The notes under the pieces were generated by a model. It ran no database searches. It saw only the letters and a program-made list of their open reading frames with translations, and was not told the DNA's origin. From Cellulophaga sp. L1A9 (GTDB lineage: Bacteria; Bacteroidota; Bacteroidia; Flavobacteriales; Flavobacteriaceae), in NCBI RefSeq assembly GCF_009797025.1, contig NZ_CP047027.1:1674001-1738000 (forward strand): DNA of 64,000 nucleotides. Reading direction: 5' to 3'. Shown here piece after piece: positions 9,096-17,640 of the stretch. Position 1 is the stretch's first letter, and every line of letters starts with the position of its first letter. A program made the position numbers and the translations under genes.

Positions 9096-9384
9096 TGGAG
9101 CCAAGTGTTTAAATGTGGTCATGAGCATATTCAAATCAAAATATCAGATATAAAATTTATAAAATCTGATTCTGACTATAGAAAAAACATACCTAAGCAA
9201 AGAAACTCAATGGTATTGATTAGATACATTAGACCCTACTCAATTTTTCCGGATCCATAGATCTTGTTTAATTCACGTAAAATATTTGAAAAAAGTGTCT
9301 AACAATACCATTTATATGACCGATATTAACTTGCCTTTAGCTAGGGCATATAAAAAGGATTTTATGATGAAATATTTAAGCTGA
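9096..9384 (+). pseudogene. Remnant of a LytTR DNA-binding domain
   Basis: Just after rtcB one frame reads FKCGHEHIQIKISDIKFIKS and then DSDY, the beginning of a LytTR domain. It decays after residue SIF near 9243. In the next frame the sequence resumes as FFRIHRSCLIHVKYLKKVSN and IYMTDINLPLARAYKKDFM, the classic LytTR end (F-x-R-I-H-R-S-x-L-I-x-V), closing with TGA at 9382-9384. One frameshift and a missing centre show it is dead. The receiver part that normally precedes it is absent, so this is only a 3' scrap of a response regulator gene. Confidence 0.7.
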
Positions 9385-9393
9385 CTTTCATTA

Positions 9394-9421
9394 TTACCTC
9401 AATCAAACCAGATTGAGGTAA
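9394..9421. terminator. Stem-loop after the LytTR relic
   Basis: TTACCTCAATC (9394-9404) pairs perfectly with GATTGAGGTAA (9411-9421) across a 6-base loop. Neither side has a strong T-run, so termination is possible but uncertain. It lies between rtcB and the convergent tRNA gene. Confidence 0.4.
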
Positions 9422-9442
9422 AAATGAAGTTGACATATCAAC

Positions 9443-9478
9443 AAAAAAGCTTCAAAAGTCAAAAACTCTTGAAGCTTT
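9443..9478 (-). terminator. Terminator of the tRNA-Ala gene
   Basis: On the minus strand AAAGCTTCAA and TTGAAGCTTT form a ten-base stem (9446-9455 with 9469-9478), followed by a T-rich tail (complement of the A-run at 9443-9448). It begins nine bases after the 3' end of the tRNA, as expected of a rho-independent terminator. Confidence 0.8.
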
Positions 9479-9486
9479 GTAAAATA

Positions 9487-9563
<77 letters not shown>

Positions 9564-9615
9564 GAAATAGACCCTCCAAAGAACGTCTATTTTATTTGTG
9601 AATCAAAGTGAAAAA

Positions 9616-10413
9616 TTAATCTTTCTTAACGCTTAGAACTAAAACAGGAACTGAAGAGTTAAATTCTTTTTTGGAAATGGTATTCTTTTCCCATAAAGTT
9701 TTAAAGAACCCTCTTTTGCGTCTAAATACACATAATAAATCTGGATGTTGTGCTTGAAAATGTTCTAAAACTCCTAAATAAGTTGTCGCATTTTCTGTTA
9801 ACGTAAGTTGTGAACTTATGTCCATCAAAGCCGTATTTATTTTTAAATCGGCATCCGTATACCCCGGTGTTTTTACCAATAAAAGATTAACGACAGAACC
9901 AAATTTCTTTTTAATTTGTATTAATGGCACCAAAATTCTATTACGCTTTAAAACACCTGATTTAAATGCTGTAAGTATAGTTACATAGGGTTTAAAAACA
10001 CTTCCTTTAGGGACTACTAAACATGGAATATTGGTTTGCTTTACAATTTTACCGGACGTATTCCCTAAATATAAGCCTTCTTTGATATCATTACTTTTTG
10101 GAGAAATAATCATTAAATCAATCCCTAATTCCTTATCAATATCTTTTACGCCACTGACAATGTCTCCATTGTACGTTGCAATCTTAATAACAATATTCTT
10201 AGCATCTACCTTTGCAATAATTTCTTTTAAACGTTCGATACTGTTTTCTGTAATTTTCCCAGAAATATTACTCAACGTACCCGCATTTCCAGAGATACTG
10301 AACACCTCCATGACATAAATTTCAGATGAAAATTGTACAGCAAAATCTACTGCATATTGTAAAGTTTCATGAGATTCTGGTGAGGTACCAATCGGAACTA
10401 AGATATTTTTCAT
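9616..10413 (-). CDS. Tandem-domain universal stress protein
   Basis: The 265-residue protein has two UspA-like domains. The first (about 1-140) starts with KNILVPIGTSPES and ends with the nucleotide-binding glycine pattern GNTSGKIVKQTNIPCLVVPKG-like, here G-x2-S-G-K-I followed by IPCLVVP. The second (about 148-265) is more diverged and lacks a clear G-x2-G-x9-G(S/T) loop, ending in PVLVLSVKK. Tandem Usp proteins of this length are common in Flavobacteriaceae and are thought to bind ATP or sense stress; no client is visible here. It is a single gene transcribed toward the tRNA. Confidence 0.88.
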   Translation of the reverse strand: MKNILVPIGTSPESHETLQYAVDFAVQFSSEIYVMEVFSISGNAGTLSNISGKITENSIERLKEIIAKVDAKNIVIKIATYNGDIVSGVKDIDKELGIDLMIISPKSNDIKEGLYLGNTSGKIVKQTNIPCLVVPKGSVFKPYVTILTAFKSGVLKRNRILVPLIQIKKKFGSVVNLLLVKTPGYTDADLKINTALMDISSQLTLTENATTYLGVLEHFQAQHPDLLCVFRRKRGFFKTLWEKNTISKKEFNSSVPVLVLSVKKD

Positions 10414-10551
10414 GTGTTGAAATTATTTGGTTTAGTAGTCTGTATTTTTTTATTTTAAAAAAAGTAAATGCTGTACGTTGATTTCAAAAATGCACTATGC
10501 TTTTATTTTATATCTTTTAAATTTACAAATAATTAAGAAATATATTAAAAA

Positions 10552-11049
10552 ATGCGCCGCGCAAAGATATTAGAAATTCCCGATATTCTTAAAATTACTA
10601 AAGCCTGTGCTTTAAAAATGTCTGAAAATGGAATTCACCAATGGAATGAACATTATCCATCAAAAGATGCTTTTGAAAACGACATAAAGCGAAATGAATT
10701 GTATGTCTTAGAAGAAAATTCTAAAATTATAGGTACAATAGTGATTTCCACACATATGGATGAGGAATACAAACCTATTACATGGCTCACTAAAAATGAT
10801 AATAACTGCTACATACACAGACTGTCTGTACATCCTGCATCTCAAGGGAAAGGATTCGCCCAAAGAATGATGGCCTTTGCCGAAAATTACGCCAAGAAAC
10901 AAAACTATACCTCTGTAAGATTAGATACCTTTAGCCAAAATAAGAGAAATCAGAAATTTTATGAAACTAGAGGATACCAGAAATTAGGTGAGATCTACTT
11001 TCCAAAACAAAGTATACATCCCTTTTATTGTTATGAACTCACGTTATAA
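10552..11049 (+). CDS. GNAT-family N-acetyltransferase
   Basis: A 165-residue GNAT protein. The acetyl-CoA-binding motif A is HRLSVHPASQGKGFAQRMM (about residues 89-107), with the Q/R-x-x-G-x-G/A core, followed by YTSVRLDTFSQNKRNQKFYE (motif B), where Asn and Tyr commonly line the active site. The N-terminus starts with a short MRRAKILEIPDI strand typical of RimI-like members. The acceptor (small amine, amino acid or protein N-terminus) cannot be deduced. The start ATG is the only one near the beginning of homology. The MATE gene follows after 12 bp, so they may be co-transcribed. Confidence 0.9.
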   Translation: MRRAKILEIPDILKITKACALKMSENGIHQWNEHYPSKDAFENDIKRNELYVLEENSKIIGTIVISTHMDEEYKPITWLTKNDNNCYIHRLSVHPASQGKGFAQRMMAFAENYAKKQNYTSVRLDTFSQNKRNQKFYETRGYQKLGEIYFPKQSIHPFYCYELTL

Positions 11050-11061
11050 GACCTCTTTTAA

Positions 11062-12396
11062 TTGAAGAATACCATTACCTTTAAAGACATTAATAAACTA
11101 GCAATTCCAGCCACTATCGCTGGGATAGCTGAGCCTTTACTTTCCATTACAGATACCGCTATTGTGGGTAATATTGAAGTAGACGGAATAGAATCTCTGG
11201 CGGCCGCCGGTATTGTAGGTTCTTTTTTATCCATGTTAATTTGGGTTTTAGGACAAACCAGAAGTGCCATTTCTGCCATAATTTCACAATATTTAGGGGC
11301 AGGAAAATCTGAAGAAATAAAATCATTACCCGCACAAGCCATCTATTTAAACATTGGATTGAGTATTTTAATTCTACTTTCTACTATTTTTATTATAGAT
11401 GATATCTTTAGATTTTTAAACGCTACTGGTAAAATTTTAGACTATTGTATTTCCTACTATTCCATTCGCGTTTGGGGTTTTCCCCTAACCTTATTCACCT
11501 TTGCTGTAATGGGTATTTTTAGAGGGTTACAGAATACCTTTTACCCAATGCTAATTGCTATTGTTGGTGCGGTACTTAACGTAATTTTAGATTATATCTT
11601 TGTTTACGGAATTACTGACGTTTTAGAACCAATGTATTTAGAGGGCGCAGCATGGGCAAGCTTAATTGCACAAGGGGTTATGGCTATAATGGCATTTATA
11701 CTACTAATCACAAAGACAAATATTAACCTGAAGCCACAGCTCCCTTTGCATCCAGAACTAGGCCGACTTGTAGTGATGAGTTTAAATTTATTTGTCCGAG
11801 CACTTGCCCTCAATGTTGCACTGATATTGGCCGTAAGAGAAGCAACAGCTCTTGGTAACAACTTTATTGGCGCCCACACTATTGCAATAAATCTTTGGCT
11901 TTTTTCTGCTTTTTTTATTGATGGATATGCTGCAGCCGGTAATATTATGGGAGGAAAACTCTTAGGAAGCAAAGATTATGATGGCCTCTTTCTACTCGCT
12001 AAAAAAATTATGATATATGGCGTTTTAGTGAGCTTATTTTTGATGACTTTAGGGTTTATTTTTTACAAACCCATCGGAACTTTTTTCTCTAATGACTTTC
12101 CCGTACTCCATGCTTTTTATGGTGTCTTTTTTATTGTAATTCTAGGGCAACCCATAAATAGTATCGCATTTATTTTTGACGGATTATTTAAGGGATTAGG
12201 TGAAATGAAATACTTAAGAAATACGTTGTTAGTAGCCACCTTCTTGGGGTTTATTCCCGCTTTATTCATCGGGAAGTATTTTGAGCTTCAATTACAAGGT
12301 ATTTGGATTGCATTTACCATTTGGATGTTCATTCGCGGTGGTGCATTGGTTATAGAGTTTAAAAGAAAATTTATGCCCCTTAGAACGCTCCATTAA
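11062..12396 (+). CDS. MATE-family efflux transporter (DinF-like)
   Basis: The 444-residue protein shows about twelve hydrophobic segments in two halves and the MATE landmarks: IPATIAGIAEPLLSITDTAIVG at the start of the fold and FFIDGYAAAGNIMGGKLLGS in the second half. MATE pumps export organic cations or drugs using Na+ or H+. The gene seems to start with TTG at 11062, because the preceding codon is a stop and no ATG precedes the conserved N-terminus. It lies 12 bp after the GNAT gene. The substrate is unknown; the DinF branch is suggested by the ITDTAIVG motif. Confidence 0.9.
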   Translation: MKNTITFKDINKLAIPATIAGIAEPLLSITDTAIVGNIEVDGIESLAAAGIVGSFLSMLIWVLGQTRSAISAIISQYLGAGKSEEIKSLPAQAIYLNIGLSILILLSTIFIIDDIFRFLNATGKILDYCISYYSIRVWGFPLTLFTFAVMGIFRGLQNTFYPMLIAIVGAVLNVILDYIFVYGITDVLEPMYLEGAAWASLIAQGVMAIMAFILLITKTNINLKPQLPLHPELGRLVVMSLNLFVRALALNVALILAVREATALGNNFIGAHTIAINLWLFSAFFIDGYAAAGNIMGGKLLGSKDYDGLFLLAKKIMIYGVLVSLFLMTLGFIFYKPIGTFFSNDFPVLHAFYGVFFIVILGQPINSIAFIFDGLFKGLGEMKYLRNTLLVATFLGFIPALFIGKYFELQLQGIWIAFTIWMFIRGGALVIEFKRKFMPLRTLH

Positions 12397-12445
12397 AAAC
12401 CAACCTATCTTATTTTTTAAGTACTTTTGATGTAAAATACAAAAT

Positions 12446-13213
12446 ATGGCTACTTCAAGACCCAACGGAAGTCTTTATACACACATAGAAAACAAGGTGG
12501 CTACCCTAGAATTTGGTCATCCGGCGAGTAATTCATTTGTAAGTGATTTATTAGATCGTTTGGCTAAAGAATTTACCAAGCTTTCAGACGATAAGAATAT
12601 TAATGTCATCATCCTAAAATCGGAAGGCGATCGTGCATTTTGTGCTGGTGCTTCTTTTGATGAATTGGTCGCTGTATCTACTTTAGAAGAGGGTAAAATT
12701 TTCTTTAGTGGCTTTGCAAATGTTATTAACGCGATGCGTACCTGTAGCAAAATTATTGTAGGTCGTATTCAAGGAAAAACTGTTGGCGGAGGTGTTGGCT
12801 TAGCTGCTGCCTGTGATATTGTTTATGCTACAGAAAGTGCCTCTATTCGTTTGTCTGAACTTACTATTGGTATTGCTCCTTTTGTTATTGCTCCCGCTGT
12901 AGAACGGAAAATGGGCACTGCTGCTTTATCTGAGCTTTCATTGCGTCCCACAGAATGGAAAACAGCCTATTGGGCTCAAGAAAAAGGCTTATTCGCTAAG
13001 GTATATGAATCTATTTCTGAGCTAGATAAAGAATTAGAATTTTATACCAACAGCCTATCACAATACAATCCTCAAGCGCTAGAAGATTGGAAAAATGTAC
13101 TTTGGGAAAATACAGATCATTGGGATGTTTTATTACCACAAAGAGCTGCCATCACAGGAAAATTGGCCTTATCTGAATTCACAAAAAACACTTTAGAAAA
13201 ATTTAAAAAGTAA
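12446..13213 (+). CDS. Enoyl-CoA hydratase/isomerase family protein
   Basis: A 255-residue crotonase-fold protein. The oxyanion-hole segments FCAGASFDEL (about 69-78) and GGGVGLAAACDIVYA (about 113-127) are present, and a SELTIGIAP segment follows. The usual catalytic Glu pair of enoyl-CoA hydratase is not clear: GGGVGL replaces the G-G-G-x-E-L pattern, with Val at the usual Glu position. It could thus be an isomerase, a methylglutaconyl-CoA hydratase-like (LiuC) enzyme or a related lyase. A TACTTTTG box at 12422-12429 may serve as its -7 element. It has no other acyl-CoA gene nearby, so the pathway cannot be read from context. Confidence 0.85.
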   Translation: MATSRPNGSLYTHIENKVATLEFGHPASNSFVSDLLDRLAKEFTKLSDDKNINVIILKSEGDRAFCAGASFDELVAVSTLEEGKIFFSGFANVINAMRTCSKIIVGRIQGKTVGGGVGLAAACDIVYATESASIRLSELTIGIAPFVIAPAVERKMGTAALSELSLRPTEWKTAYWAQEKGLFAKVYESISELDKELEFYTNSLSQYNPQALEDWKNVLWENTDHWDVLLPQRAAITGKLALSEFTKNTLEKFKK

Positions 13214-13265
13214 TAACTCTAAAGTTTTATCGTTCTACTTTTTTATTATCATTATCATTTTTATC

Positions 13266-13382
13266 ATGGAAATACTTAAATTTTTAACGGGCAGTACATT
13301 TTTCGCCCTATTATTATTGATCGTTGGTGCCGTTTATTTCTTCAACAAATACAGAAACAATAAAAAATATAAAAGAAAATAA
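13266..13382 (+). CDS. Small single-pass membrane protein (38 aa)
   Basis: The frame MEILKFLTGSTFFALLLLIV, then GAVYFFNKYRN and a Lys/Arg-rich tail, gives one membrane helix (about residues 9-26) with a strongly basic cytoplasmic end. It starts 52 bp after the enoyl-CoA hydratase-like gene, on the same strand. The hydrophobic and basic pattern and the intact frame suggest a real small protein, but no homologue can be confirmed. Function unknown. Confidence 0.45.
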   Translation: MEILKFLTGSTFFALLLLIVGAVYFFNKYRNNKKYKRK

Positions 13383-13537
13383 ACGCCCAGAGTACACTAT
13401 CCTGTTTAAAACCAACAGTTGTTTATGGCTTTCAAAAAGCACCGCTACAGTAGTTCTGGTTAATTTCTAGCTACATGCCTTTTTGCTCTGATTCTTTATT
13501 TTAAAGGTGTTTTTTAAAATTACTCCACATAAATCAA

Positions 13538-13545
13538 TACTTTTG
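13538..13545 (+). promoter_or_regulatory. -7 box upstream of queD
   Basis: TACTTTTG followed by CAGCC matches the Bacteroidota -7 consensus TAnnTTTG and lies 35 bases before the queD start. No clear TTTG -33 box is seen at the usual spacing, so this is a partial promoter match. Confidence 0.5.
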
Positions 13546-13579
13546 CAGCCTATTTAAACATTTTGTTTAAGCTATCTTT

Positions 13580-14038
13580 ATGAGTAATATCAGAATCACC
13601 AAGCAATTTAATTTTGAAACCGGTCATGCCTTATACGGTTATGATGGTAAATGTAGAAATGTACACGGGCATAGTTACAAACTTTCTGTGACGGTGATTG
13701 GCAGGCCTATTACGGATACATCGCATGTAAAATTAGGAATGGTCATAGATTTTGGTGATTTAAAAAAGATTGTCAAAGAAGAAATAGTAGACCAGTTTGA
13801 TCATGCTACAGTATTTAATAAAAATACACCTCACGTAGAATTAGCTAAGGAGCTTACAGATCGCGGGCACATGGTTATTTTAGCAGACTACCAACCTACT
13901 AGTGAAAATATGGTGATTGATTTTGCCGCACGTATTAGCTCCAGATTACCAGAAAACATAAAATTACACTCGTTAAAACTACAAGAAACCGATACCTCTT
14001 TTGCTGAGTGGTATGCTAGTGATAATAGCCCTCTTTAA
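13580..14038 (+). CDS. queD: 6-carboxytetrahydropterin synthase QueD
   Basis: The 152-residue protein belongs to the 6-pyruvoyltetrahydropterin synthase family. The zinc-binding His residues are in FETGHAL (H16) and CRNVHGHSY (H29 and H31), the catalytic Cys is C26, and a VIDFGDLK segment is present. It converts 7,8-dihydroneopterin triphosphate to 6-carboxytetrahydropterin in queuosine/7-deazaguanine synthesis. A folate/biopterin role is possible for the family, but the bacterial QueD size and motifs fit better. lpxH follows after 36 bp, a common but functionally unrelated neighbour. Other queuosine genes are not in this window. Confidence 0.9.
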   Translation: MSNIRITKQFNFETGHALYGYDGKCRNVHGHSYKLSVTVIGRPITDTSHVKLGMVIDFGDLKKIVKEEIVDQFDHATVFNKNTPHVELAKELTDRGHMVILADYQPTSENMVIDFAARISSRLPENIKLHSLKLQETDTSFAEWYASDNSPL

Positions 14039-14074
14039 CTTCCCAAAGGGGAGGATTAATTCAATATCCTTTAC

Positions 14075-14848
14075 ATGACAAGCCTACAAATACCTGAAGG
14101 AAAGAAAGTATATTTTGCTAGTGACAATCACTTAGGCGCTCCTACTAAGGAACACAGTTACCCTAGAGAGAAGAAATTTGTGGCTTGGTTGGACGAAATT
14201 AAAACAGACGCCGCTGCTATCTTTCTATTAGGTGATATGTTTGATTTTTGGATGGAATACAAAACAGTGGTCCCAAAAGGATTTACTAGAACATTAGGGA
14301 AATTAGCTGAAATTGCGGATTCTGGAATTCCAATCTATTACTTTGTAGGGAATCATGACCTTTGGATGAATGGTTACTTTGAAGAGGAACTCGGCATCCC
14401 TGTCTTTCATTCACCCCAACAGTTTACCTTCAATGACACGTCTTTTTTTATTGGCCATGGAGATGGTTTAGGTCCTGGTGATAAAGGATATAAGCGAATG
14501 AAAAAAGTATTTACGAATCCGTTTTCTAAATGGCTCTTCAGATGGTTACATCCAGATTTAGGCGTACGTTTAGCACAATACTTGTCTGTAAAAAACAAGC
14601 TAATCTCTGGTGATGACGATGCTAAGTTCTTAGGAGAAGACAACGAGTGGTTGGTACAATATGCAAAACGCAAGCTTGAGAAAGACCATTATGATTACTT
14701 CGTTTTTGGCCACAGACACTTGCCTTTAGATATTGCCTTAAACGAAACATCAAAATATATTAATCTTGGCGATTGGATTGGATACTATACCTACGGAGTT
14801 TTCGATGGTGAAAAAATGGCACTAAAGGAATTTACTGCCTCAATATAA
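14075..14848 (+). CDS. lpxH: UDP-2,3-diacylglucosamine diphosphatase LpxH
   Basis: A 257-residue calcineurin-like phosphoesterase. The metal-binding blocks are in order: ASDNHLG (D-x-H), LLGDMFDFW (G-D), GNHDLWM (G-N-H-D), GHGDGLG, and FGHRHLPL (G-H-x-H). The FDFWMEYK and DLGVRLAQ segments match LpxH of Bacteroidota. It cleaves UDP-2,3-diacylglucosamine to lipid X in lipid A synthesis, acting at the inner face of the inner membrane. It is transcribed with queD, and a strong terminator at 15041 ends the unit. Confidence 0.93.
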   Translation: MTSLQIPEGKKVYFASDNHLGAPTKEHSYPREKKFVAWLDEIKTDAAAIFLLGDMFDFWMEYKTVVPKGFTRTLGKLAEIADSGIPIYYFVGNHDLWMNGYFEEELGIPVFHSPQQFTFNDTSFFIGHGDGLGPGDKGYKRMKKVFTNPFSKWLFRWLHPDLGVRLAQYLSVKNKLISGDDDAKFLGEDNEWLVQYAKRKLEKDHYDYFVFGHRHLPLDIALNETSKYINLGDWIGYYTYGVFDGEKMALKEFTASI

Positions 14849-15040
14849 AACTTGCTTTCTGGAGTTTTGAATCCTCAAACGCGATGTAATCCTTTTCTTA
14901 CAACTATTTTTACTTATTTCACAACATTAATGTTTTAAAATATGATATAACTCGATATATTTACAGTGTTATTTAAAATGAACTATTGATTCTAAATCAA
15001 AAAATATATATTGCCCCCGAATCTTAAATTACCTACAGAC

Positions 15041-15067
15041 AAAAAAGCCCTTCATTGGGCTTTTTTT
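15041..15067. terminator. Bidirectional terminator between lpxH and MFS gene
   Basis: AAAAAAGCCC, loop TTCATT, GGGCTTTTTTT form a hairpin flanked by A and T runs on both sides. It can end both lpxH (plus strand) and the MFS gene (minus strand). The 14849-15040 gap otherwise shows nothing. Confidence 0.9.
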
Positions 15068-15084
15068 GTGTTTAAAAAGGAAAA

Positions 15085-16344
15085 CTATCCTTCCGCTTCG
15101 TGTTCTTCAACATCTTTTTGAAGATCTAGTTTCCTAAATTTAGGAAAAGCAAGAGCAGTTATCCCTACTGTAGTTATGGTCATAATACCTCCAAAAATTA
15201 CAGCAGTAGCCGTACCCATTAATTTTGCGGTTACGCCACTTTCAAAAGCACCCAATTCATTAGAAGAACCTACAAAAATAGAGTTTACAGATGCGACGCG
15301 ACCCCGCATATGATCTGGAGTTTTCAATTGTAAAATGGTTTGACGTACCACCATGGAGATTCCGTCTAGCGCACCACTTAAGAACAAAGCCGCTACAGAT
15401 ACCCAAAAATACGCAGACCACCCAAAAACAATCATACAAAGACCAAAACCAAATACCGCCAAGAGTAATTTTTTCCCAGCATTTTTATGAATAGGAAATC
15501 GGGTAGAGCCCAACATGGTAATTGCTGCTCCCACTGCGGGCGCCGCTCTTAAAATCCCGAAACCTTCTGCGCCCACATGTAAAATATCTTGTGCAAAGAC
15601 AGATAATAGCGCCACGGCGCCACCAAATAAAACGGCGATCATGTCAAGCGTTAAAGCTCCTAAAATGGCTTTATTCGTAAATACAAATTTTAAACCTTCA
15701 CTTAAGCTTTCAAAAATTGGCTCTCCTATTTTCGGATTTAGAATTGGTTTAGGTCCTATTTTAAAAAGTGCTATTAATGCCAGTATAGAAAAACCAAAGA
15801 TTAAACACATGGACCAATGCACACCAATATAACTGATAGAGAACCCTGCCAACGCTGGGCCTAAAACAGACGCCATTTGCCAGGTAGAACTACTCCATGT
15901 CGCAGCATTGGGATATATTTTTTTAGGAACAATTAAGGCGATTAATGAAAAAATAGTGGGGCCAATAAAAGAACGTACGATACCTCCTAAAAATACTAAG
16001 CCATATATGGTATATAAAATAGTTTTGGTGTCTAAATCGACAATCACAGAAGGGATACTAATCACAAACAGCCCAAAACTAATAACAGAAAAACCAAGAA
16101 TACAAAGCATCAACAGGTTTCGTTTTTCTTTCTGGTCTACAATATGCCCAGCAAAAAGCGCCATAGAAACTGCAGGAATAACCTCCATTAAGCCAATAAT
16201 CCCCAAGGATAACGGATCCTTAGTTAAGGTATACACCTGCCATTCTATTACAATAAATTGCATAGACCATGCAAAAACCATGGCAAAACGGACTAGTAAA
16301 AATATATTGAACTCTTTATAGCGTAAAGCAGCATACGGATCCAT
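15085..16344 (-). CDS. MFS transporter (EntS-like)
   Basis: The 419-residue protein has about twelve membrane helices and the EntS/MFS_3 pattern: an N-terminal YKEFNIFLLVRF segment, loop 2-3 GHIVDQKEKRNLLM (D-x-x-x-R-R-like), and later DGISMVVRQTILQLKTPDHM with RGRVASVN, where the R-G-R motif is conserved. Members export siderophores or drugs, or are permeases of unknown specificity; nothing around identifies the cargo. The ATG at 16344 is the natural start. It is transcribed alone on the minus strand, downstream of the immunity-gene array, from which it is separated by 83 bp without a clear terminator. Confidence 0.88.
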   Translation of the reverse strand: MDPYAALRYKEFNIFLLVRFAMVFAWSMQFIVIEWQVYTLTKDPLSLGIIGLMEVIPAVSMALFAGHIVDQKEKRNLLMLCILGFSVISFGLFVISIPSVIVDLDTKTILYTIYGLVFLGGIVRSFIGPTIFSLIALIVPKKIYPNAATWSSSTWQMASVLGPALAGFSISYIGVHWSMCLIFGFSILALIALFKIGPKPILNPKIGEPIFESLSEGLKFVFTNKAILGALTLDMIAVLFGGAVALLSVFAQDILHVGAEGFGILRAAPAVGAAITMLGSTRFPIHKNAGKKLLLAVFGFGLCMIVFGWSAYFWVSVAALFLSGALDGISMVVRQTILQLKTPDHMRGRVASVNSIFVGSSNELGAFESGVTAKLMGTATAVIFGGIMTITTVGITALAFPKFRKLDLQKDVEEHEAEG

Positions 16345-16427
16345 AGCGAAGCATTCAAAAAAGTAAGATGCAAAGGTAAGAAAGAGATTTTTCTCTTGAA
16401 CAGCTATATTTTAAAAAGTGCATTCTT

Positions 16428-17327
16428 TTAGCTTACCATATATTTCGGAAGCGTGGCAGTATCAAACTCTCCTTTGTACAGCCATTCTGGAATATAATCA
16501 CTTTTTACATTAATTTTTATACTATTATCGTATGCCAAAGCAACTGCCCCCAAAAGACGCCAACTTATCCAACCATCTGAATCATTACAGCGGTTATTTT
16601 TTTGTGTATCGTAATACGTTTTATGCCTAGTAAGTGCTTCTATTAATTGTGCATTGAAATCTTCTTCATTATTTCGTAAAAGCGCTTCATATACAAACAA
16701 CAATGGCTCGTATAAATAGGTTACAAATTCTATGGCAAAGCCTTCTTGTAAATAATCTCCAGAATCTGCGTAGGTAGATTTAATAGCATCTATTAATAAC
16801 TTCTCCCTTGTTTTGGGGTTAGAATGTAAACTACAAAGAAAATGGAGCATATTTTTATGTAATACTGTCCAACCTGCATCTGCCCGATCCATAGCACTAT
16901 CTGTAATACCTTCCAATACATTTAAACCCGCTTGGTCCCGTAGTACTCTAAAAATACTATAAGTATTTAACCAATCGGAAAAGCCCATATTGCTTTTGTA
17001 GGCAACACCTATATGTTTTACAGGTTTGTCTCTAAATTGTACGGTTACTTCTACACCTACAGAATATGCCAAATGATAAAAGGCTTTTGCTAAAACTCGC
17101 CAGTAAAATAGTAGTTTAGTTTGCGAGGCTCTGTCTTGATTTGGACAGGTTGTATATTTGTTAAAGTCATCTAAAGCGTGTTTTGTAACGGTACCTAAAG
17201 TATTTGTTGCAACACTTTTCTCAAAAATTTCAAAAAATTCATTCTCTATTTTATATATTCTTTTTTGAGCATTATTTAAGAAACGTTCAAAATGCTCAGC
17301 GGGTATTATAGTTTTATTAATTTCCAT
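16428..17327 (-). CDS. Imm49-like immunity protein, copy 1 of tandem array
   Basis: An all-alpha protein of 299 residues if started at ATG 17327 (a GTG two codons earlier is less likely). Conserved blocks include FRDKPVKHIGVAYKS, LEGITDSAMDRA and a C-terminal LGAVALAYDNSIKINVKSDY followed by IPEWL. That ending, hydrophobic helix, (L)AYD-G-I and S-D-Y-(I/L)-P-x-(W/H)-L, is what I recall of the Imm49 immunity family of polymorphic toxin systems. If so, it would bind and neutralise a secreted toxin; no toxin gene is adjacent. It is the last of three paralogues in transcription order. Relative to copies 2 and 3 it differs in the VGVEV and KPVKHI segments near residues 88-104. Confidence 0.6.
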   Translation of the reverse strand: MEINKTIIPAEHFERFLNNAQKRIYKIENEFFEIFEKSVATNTLGTVTKHALDDFNKYTTCPNQDRASQTKLLFYWRVLAKAFYHLAYSVGVEVTVQFRDKPVKHIGVAYKSNMGFSDWLNTYSIFRVLRDQAGLNVLEGITDSAMDRADAGWTVLHKNMLHFLCSLHSNPKTREKLLIDAIKSTYADSGDYLQEGFAIEFVTYLYEPLLFVYEALLRNNEEDFNAQLIEALTRHKTYYDTQKNNRCNDSDGWISWRLLGAVALAYDNSIKINVKSDYIPEWLYKGEFDTATLPKYMVS

Positions 17328-17411
17328 AGACACGAGATGTTTTTTATAATTTCTAGGTAACCTATTTATTCTATCGCCTTTATACTTTTTACAGACATAA
17401 TAACCCCCGCT

Positions 17412-17434
17412 GGTGCGAGCGTCACGATCATACC
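17412..17434. repeat. REP-like imperfect palindrome
   Basis: GGTGCGAGCGTCACGATCATACC is an imperfect 23-base palindrome containing the core GAGCGTCACGATC. The same element is at 18625-18647. It shares the GAGCGTCACG core with the longer palindrome on the other side of the RAYT scrap, as expected of REP sequences mobilised by RAYT enzymes. Confidence 0.55.
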
Positions 17435-17450
17435 CACAAAGTTTTTACAT

Positions 17451-17582
17451 TCAGTTATAATTTTCATAACTCCATAATTCAATAGGTTTGCTGTACTGTT
17501 TCCAAAACTGTCTCTTATGGACATTACTATTCTTATTACCGAGTCTTTCCATCATCCACAATAGCCACTCTTTTCTACTTTC
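17451..17582 (-). pseudogene. RAYT (REP-associated tyrosine transposase) fragment
   Basis: Minus-strand translation gives ESRKEWLLWMMERLGNKNSN, then VHKRQFWKQYSKPIELWSYE and a stop. The patterns R-K-E-W-x-L, N-x-N-S-N, Q-F-W and K-P-I-E-L-W are those of IS200-like REP-associated transposases of Flavobacteriia, about two thirds of the way into that protein. Only this ~44-residue piece remains, with no start, so it is a relic. It lies between REP-like palindromes in the spacer of the immunity array. Confidence 0.7.
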
Positions 17583-17600
17583 TTAGGGGTTTTTACTATT

Positions 17601-17629
17601 GCTGGCACGAGCATGACGCTCGCGCTAGC
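17601..17629. repeat. REP-like palindrome (29 bases)
   Basis: GCTGGCACGAGC, ATGACGCTCGCGC, TAGC: an imperfect 29-base palindrome. The second copy at 18814-18842 has arms GCTGGCACGAGCGT and ACGCTCGCGCTAGC around a single G, with only two mismatches that become G-U pairs in RNA. It can form a stable hairpin just downstream of immunity-gene copy 2 in the transcript. Confidence 0.65.
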
Positions 17630-17640
17630 GGAGCATTCTT

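Noticed and set aside
13465..13475. TTCTAGCTACA upstream of queD, matching the core of preQ1-I riboswitches
   Set aside because: The flanking bases do not form the P1 stem and the A-rich pseudoknot tail (AAAAAACUAA-like) is missing. The match to a short core alone is insufficient, although the position before queD is suggestive.
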